Part shown: piece by piece, positions 61,064 to 64,000 of the stretch
Position numbering within the stretch: position 1 is the stretch's first letter
How the letters are laid out: every line of letters starts with the position of its first letter
Program-made: the position numbers and the translations under genes
The notes under the pieces: model-generated
Database searches by the model: none
What the model saw: the letters and a program-made list of their open reading frames with translations, nothing else
What the model was told of the DNA's origin: nothing
NCBI GenBank assembly: GCA_963752505.1
Contig: CAVVYM010000004.1
Span: 124,001 to 188,000 of the forward strand
Direction: 5' to 3'
Length of the DNA: 64,000 nt
Source: JACJWR01 sp963752505
Lineage (GTDB): Bacteria; Actinomycetota; Actinomycetes; S36-B12; UBA10799

Positions 61064-61465
61064 CTAGCCCGGTACGAAGCTGAACACCACCCGACGGTTC
61101 GGGTTGTCGACGTTGGGGTCGATCAGGCACACGCTCTGCCAGACGCCCAACAACATGCGGCCCTGCACGACGGGCAGCGTGACCGAGGGCGCGATCAGGG
61201 CCGGCAGCACGTGGTCACGACCGTGGCCGAGCGATCCGTGCCGATGGTTGTAGATGTCGGCGGTAGGCAAAATGCGTTCCAGGGTCGCTGCCAGATCCGG
61301 CTCTGTGCCCGCGCCCGTCTCGATGATGGCGACGCCCGCAGTGGCGTGGGGCACGAAAACATTCAGCAGGCCGGTTGCGCCGGTTTCAAGCCAGGCCTCG
61401 ATCCGGCCGGTGAGGTCCGACACGAGCGTCGCGCCGGTCGCTATTCGGAACTCCTCTGTCCGCAC
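61064..61465 (-). CDS. YjbQ (UPF0047) secondary thiamine-phosphate synthase
   Basis: The 133-residue protein matches the UPF0047/YjbQ family: VFVPHATAGVAIIETGAG, HGSLGHGRDHVLPALI and LGVWQSVCLIDPN, with conserved histidines that bind a metal. Members have thiamine-phosphate synthase side activity in vitro, but the true role is uncertain. It is 16 bp after the DUF1990 gene on the same strand. Confidence 0.88.
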   Translation of the reverse strand: MRTEEFRIATGATLVSDLTGRIEAWLETGATGLLNVFVPHATAGVAIIETGAGTEPDLAATLERILPTADIYNHRHGSLGHGRDHVLPALIAPSVTLPVVQGRMLLGVWQSVCLIDPNVDNPNRRVVFSFVPG

Positions 61466-61481
61466 GGCTACCGCCGACGGA

Positions 61482-62081
61482 TCACGGTTCGGCGTGGGCC
61501 GCGGCGGGTGCGGTGCCGAAATAGGCCGCAGCGTCGAGGTACTTCTTGACCGCGCCAGCCTGCTTCGCGTGGGCCAGCGGCCCGGCCGCGGCCAGCAGGC
61601 GTGACGCCGGTCGGGAGACCGCCCGCACAGTCATGACCACCGAATCGTCGGGCCGGTGGCTCAAGAGGAATGATTCCTCGCCCTGCTGCGGGTGCCTGGG
61701 CAGCGTCCCGTAGGCGAAGCCGGTTCGATCGCCCTCGGCGACGACTTCGACTGTCTCACAAATCGCAGTGATGCCGAGCAAGCCCAGGAATGGCATCACG
61801 AGTCCGACCCGCTCACCCACGCGCACACTGGAATGCTGCGCCGACACCTGAAAGCCGGCCTTGCGGTGGATTTCCCAATGCATGAGTGCGTAGCCGATCT
61901 TTCGGTAGGCGTCCTCACCCTGTCCCACCACACGCTCGGTCTCGGTGTCTCGGTAACCCTCGGGGACATCCCGCCAGCCCAAGCTGATTCCGACCGGGGC
62001 GTAGGTGAGTTCGGAGTGTTTGCTGCGCTCTACGAGGGCGCGGGCGGCCGTACCGTCGACTTTGCGGCGCGTAATGAGCAC
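61482..62081 (-). CDS. DUF1990 family protein
   Basis: The 199-residue protein matches DUF1990, a START-like family of actinobacteria and plants: LTYAPVGISLGWRDVPEGYR, RVGLVMPFLGLLGITAICETVEV and GYGTLPRHPQQGEESFLL-like (FAYGTLPRHP). The fold suggests binding of a hydrophobic ligand. The GTG start follows GGAG. It lies between the PAC2 and YjbQ genes. Confidence 0.85.
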   Translation of the reverse strand: MLITRRKVDGTAARALVERSKHSELTYAPVGISLGWRDVPEGYRDTETERVVGQGEDAYRKIGYALMHWEIHRKAGFQVSAQHSSVRVGERVGLVMPFLGLLGITAICETVEVVAEGDRTGFAYGTLPRHPQQGEESFLLSHRPDDSVVMTVRAVSRPASRLLAAAGPLAHAKQAGAVKKYLDAAAYFGTAPAAAHAEP

Positions 62082-62144
62082 GGTGTCTCCTCAATGGTGG
62101 GCCGGTGCTGGGTCGAATCTACCGCGTCACGCCAGCGGTGCGCG

Positions 62145-63047
62145 CTACTCCTTGTCGTATCGCTCGCGATCCGCGAGGAAACGTTCCACCTGGTCGACGA
62201 ACTCCTTCGGATCGAGTTCAGTGATCTCATCGGTCTCGCCCGCTTGCTCGAAGCGCGCCATGAAGTCGTCGTACTGCTGCTCGAGCAGTTTGATCGCTTC
62301 AACATTCTCCGCTTCGGAGGAGACCTGCAAGCTGATGTCATCGTCGGCGGAGTTCGCTTGATCCCGCAGCGCCTCGAGGGGCAGTAGCAGCCCGGTCTGA
62401 GCGGAGATCGACTCCAGCAGGGCAACCGCCGCGCGCGGGTACTGCGACGCTGAGAGGTAGTGGGGCACGTGGGCGGCGAATCCCATTGCGGGCACGTCCT
62501 GGGAGCCCAACGACATCTCCAGGAAGCCAGCCATGTGGGCGGGGACTTCGAGATCGCCCACGAATGCCCGCCGGTCGGCGACAAGTTCGGGATCGTTGCT
62601 GTGCGCGGTCACGTTGACGGGCCTGGTGTGGGGTGCCGGCCACGGCACGGCATGCATGCCCAACGCGAGGGAGATGTCGAACTCCTTCGCCAGCCAGACG
62701 GCGTCGTTGGCGAAACGCTGCCACTTGAAGTCGGGCTCGGGGCCATGCAGCAGGAGAAAGGGTCGCCCGGCGGCGTCTTCGAGCCGATCAACGCGCAGTT
62801 CAGGCAGGTCGACTTCGCCGTAGTGATCTGTCAGGAAGGTCATGCGGGGGCGACGAGCACGGTAGTCGTACAGCACATCGACGTCGAAGGTCGCGATGGT
62901 GGTGTGCTCTGTGACCTCGAGGAGGTGCTCCACCGCCAGCCTGCCGGCCGATCCTGCGTCGAGGAAGCCGCTGAGGCTGTGAAGCATGATCGGGTTGTCG
63001 GCGTCCGCTTTGCCGGTGAGCGTGACGAGCCCGTGTGGGCTATCCAT
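62145..63047 (-). CDS. PAC2 family protein
   Basis: The 300-residue protein matches the PAC2 (proteasome assembly chaperone 2-like) family of actinobacteria: SLSGFLDAGSAGRLAVEHLL, LLHGPEPDFKWQRFANDAVWLA and VPHYLSASQYPRAAVALLE. It is homologous by fold to the archaeal and eukaryotic proteasome assembly chaperones, though its bacterial role is unproven. A GGAGA tract precedes the ATG at 63047. A long acidic C-terminus holds a coiled-coil-like segment. Confidence 0.86.
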   Translation of the reverse strand: MDSPHGLVTLTGKADADNPIMLHSLSGFLDAGSAGRLAVEHLLEVTEHTTIATFDVDVLYDYRARRPRMTFLTDHYGEVDLPELRVDRLEDAAGRPFLLLHGPEPDFKWQRFANDAVWLAKEFDISLALGMHAVPWPAPHTRPVNVTAHSNDPELVADRRAFVGDLEVPAHMAGFLEMSLGSQDVPAMGFAAHVPHYLSASQYPRAAVALLESISAQTGLLLPLEALRDQANSADDDISLQVSSEAENVEAIKLLEQQYDDFMARFEQAGETDEITELDPKEFVDQVERFLADRERYDKE

Positions 63048-63222
63048 GAGGTCTCCTCGCACATCAAGGGGGTACTCCTACCGCCCTAGTGTGGCCGGTT
63101 GTCGGGCGATTGGCATCGTCTGTTCGCGCAACGGCGAATTGCGGCGCGACACATGGCTGTCCGCTGGCACAACCGTGGCTGTCCGGTGGCACAACCGCGC
63201 GCGCCCGTGGCAGAGTCGTCAT

Positions 63223-64000
63223 ATGTCACCGGAGTCCGCGACTTCGCGCTCCTACCTGTTGCGATTCGTCTACCTGTCGATCGGCGCATCGTTGCTGGTC
63301 GTCGCCATGAAGTACGTGGCCTACCTGCTCACGGATTCGGTCGGGCTGCTGTCGGACGCGATCGAATCCATCGTGAACGTCGTCGCTGCGGTCGTCGCGT
63401 TGATGGCGCTGAAGGCGGCCGCGAAACCGGCGGACAAGCTCCACCACTTCGGCCGCGGCAAGGCCGAGTACCTCTCTAGCGGCATCGAGGGCTTCATGAT
63501 CTTCGGGGCCGCCACGGCAATCCTGGTCACCTCGGTGCCACGGTTGTGGGACCCCCGCGAATTGGAGCAACTCGGCATCGGCTTGGTGATCACCATTGCG
63601 GCGACGGCGATCAACGTGGCGGTGGGTCTCATCCTCATCAGCGCCGGACGCCGCCACCGCTCCCTCACCCTCTCGGCCGACGGCCAGCACCTGTTGACCG
63701 ACGTGTGGACGTCGGTGGGTGTGATTGTCGGCGTATTTGCAGTCATGCTGACCGGCTGGAACATTCTTGACCCGCTGGTGGCGATCGCCGTTGCGGTAAA
63801 CATCCTGGTGGTCGGGACACGCCTGATCGCCCAGGCGATGCGGGGCCTGCTGGACGTCTCCCTGCCGGCCGAACAGCACGAGGCGATCGCGGCGGTGCTC
63901 AGCCGGCACACGGCCGGGGGAGTGATGTTTCACGGCCTGCAAACCCGGGAGTCCGGCAAGGACCGATTCATGAGTGTGCACGTGCTGGTGCCCGGGGACT
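63223..64000 (+). CDS. Cation diffusion facilitator transporter, truncated by window
   Basis: The first 259 residues of a CDF metal exporter are present; the gene continues past the window. Helices begin around residues 11, 40, 80 and 110. The metal site is seen in SDAIESIVNV (D/x3/E type), the intracellular HHFGRGKAEYLSSG block and the second HLLTDVWTSVGV motif, giving the HxxxD pair. Likely zinc, manganese or iron efflux. The ATG at 63223 has no clear ribosome site. Confidence 0.88.
   Translation, partial: MSPESATSRSYLLRFVYLSIGASLLVVAMKYVAYLLTDSVGLLSDAIESIVNVVAAVVALMALKAAAKPADKLHHFGRGKAEYLSSGIEGFMIFGAATAILVTSVPRLWDPRELEQLGIGLVITIAATAINVAVGLILISAGRRHRSLTLSADGQHLLTDVWTSVGVIVGVFAVMLTGWNILDPLVAIAVAVNILVVGTRLIAQAMRGLLDVSLPAEQHEAIAAVLSRHTAGGVMFHGLQTRESGKDRFMSVHVLVPGD

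Overview
The window reads as chromosomal DNA of a high-GC actinobacterium. Signs of this are many GTG/TTG starts, several genes whose promoter sits so close to the start codon that the transcript would be leaderless, an HNH endonuclease of the DUF222/13E12 family with a LexA-type box, a SAM-IV riboswitch, a tmsAB-type pair for 10-methyl fatty acids, and a transglutaminase/alpha-E/ATP-grasp cluster. I cannot name the genus. Coding density is high, and I see no integrase, transposase, phage gene or CRISPR array.

Layout. 1-5.8 kb: tRNA-Ser(GCT), a secreted metalloprotease, tRNA-Arg(ACG), then a minus-strand block (ion channel, DM13 protein, monooxygenase-like membrane protein, deaminase) that ends at a degenerate copy of the tRNA-Arg 3' half, followed by a SAP-domain protein. 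5.8-10 kb: a dimethylformamidase-like protein and a complete polar amino-acid ABC importer. 10.1-18 kb: DUF6421 protein, SDR and threonine aldolase, then a 1328-residue fusion of DabB (proton-antiporter-like membrane subunit) and DabA (zinc carbonic-anhydrase-like subunit), the two halves of the DAB inorganic-carbon pump. 18-24 kb: DUF222 HNH endonuclease and an operon of flavin monooxygenase, epimerase and alcohol dehydrogenase. 24-39.6 kb: mostly single housekeeping or stress genes (lipoprotein, tandem Usp, amino-acid permease, DUF2252, DUF302, DNA glycosylase, methyltransferase, quinone oxidoreductase, AIM24, NfeD plus SPFH, HAD phosphatase, shikimate-dehydrogenase-like, FMN protein, polysaccharide deacetylase, DUF445, HisA-like). 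39.6-42.4 kb: four small exported proteins and a SipW-like signal peptidase, apparently a dedicated surface-protein module. 42.8-49.2 kb: AI-2E-type transporter, glutamate decarboxylase, methyltransferase, a remnant of a VOC gene, and a SAM-IV riboswitch driving metY-metX. 49.3-54.7 kb: a membrane-anchored sulfoquinovosidase-like GH31 enzyme divergent from a Tat-exported phosphoesterase operon. 54.8-58.2 kb: transglutaminase, alpha-E and ATP-grasp cluster. 58.4-61 kb: tmsA-tmsB. 61-64 kb: YjbQ, DUF1990, PAC2 and a truncated cation-efflux protein.

Two genes (metY and the signal peptidase) carry single-base frameshifts in short homopolymers. Because metY is a core biosynthetic gene, consensus errors are as likely as real mutations. 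The most notable items are the single-chain DabB-DabA fusion with a coupled 7-codon leader ORF, the SipW-type export module, the membrane-tethered sulfoquinovosidase, and a HisA-like barrel that has lost both catalytic aspartates.
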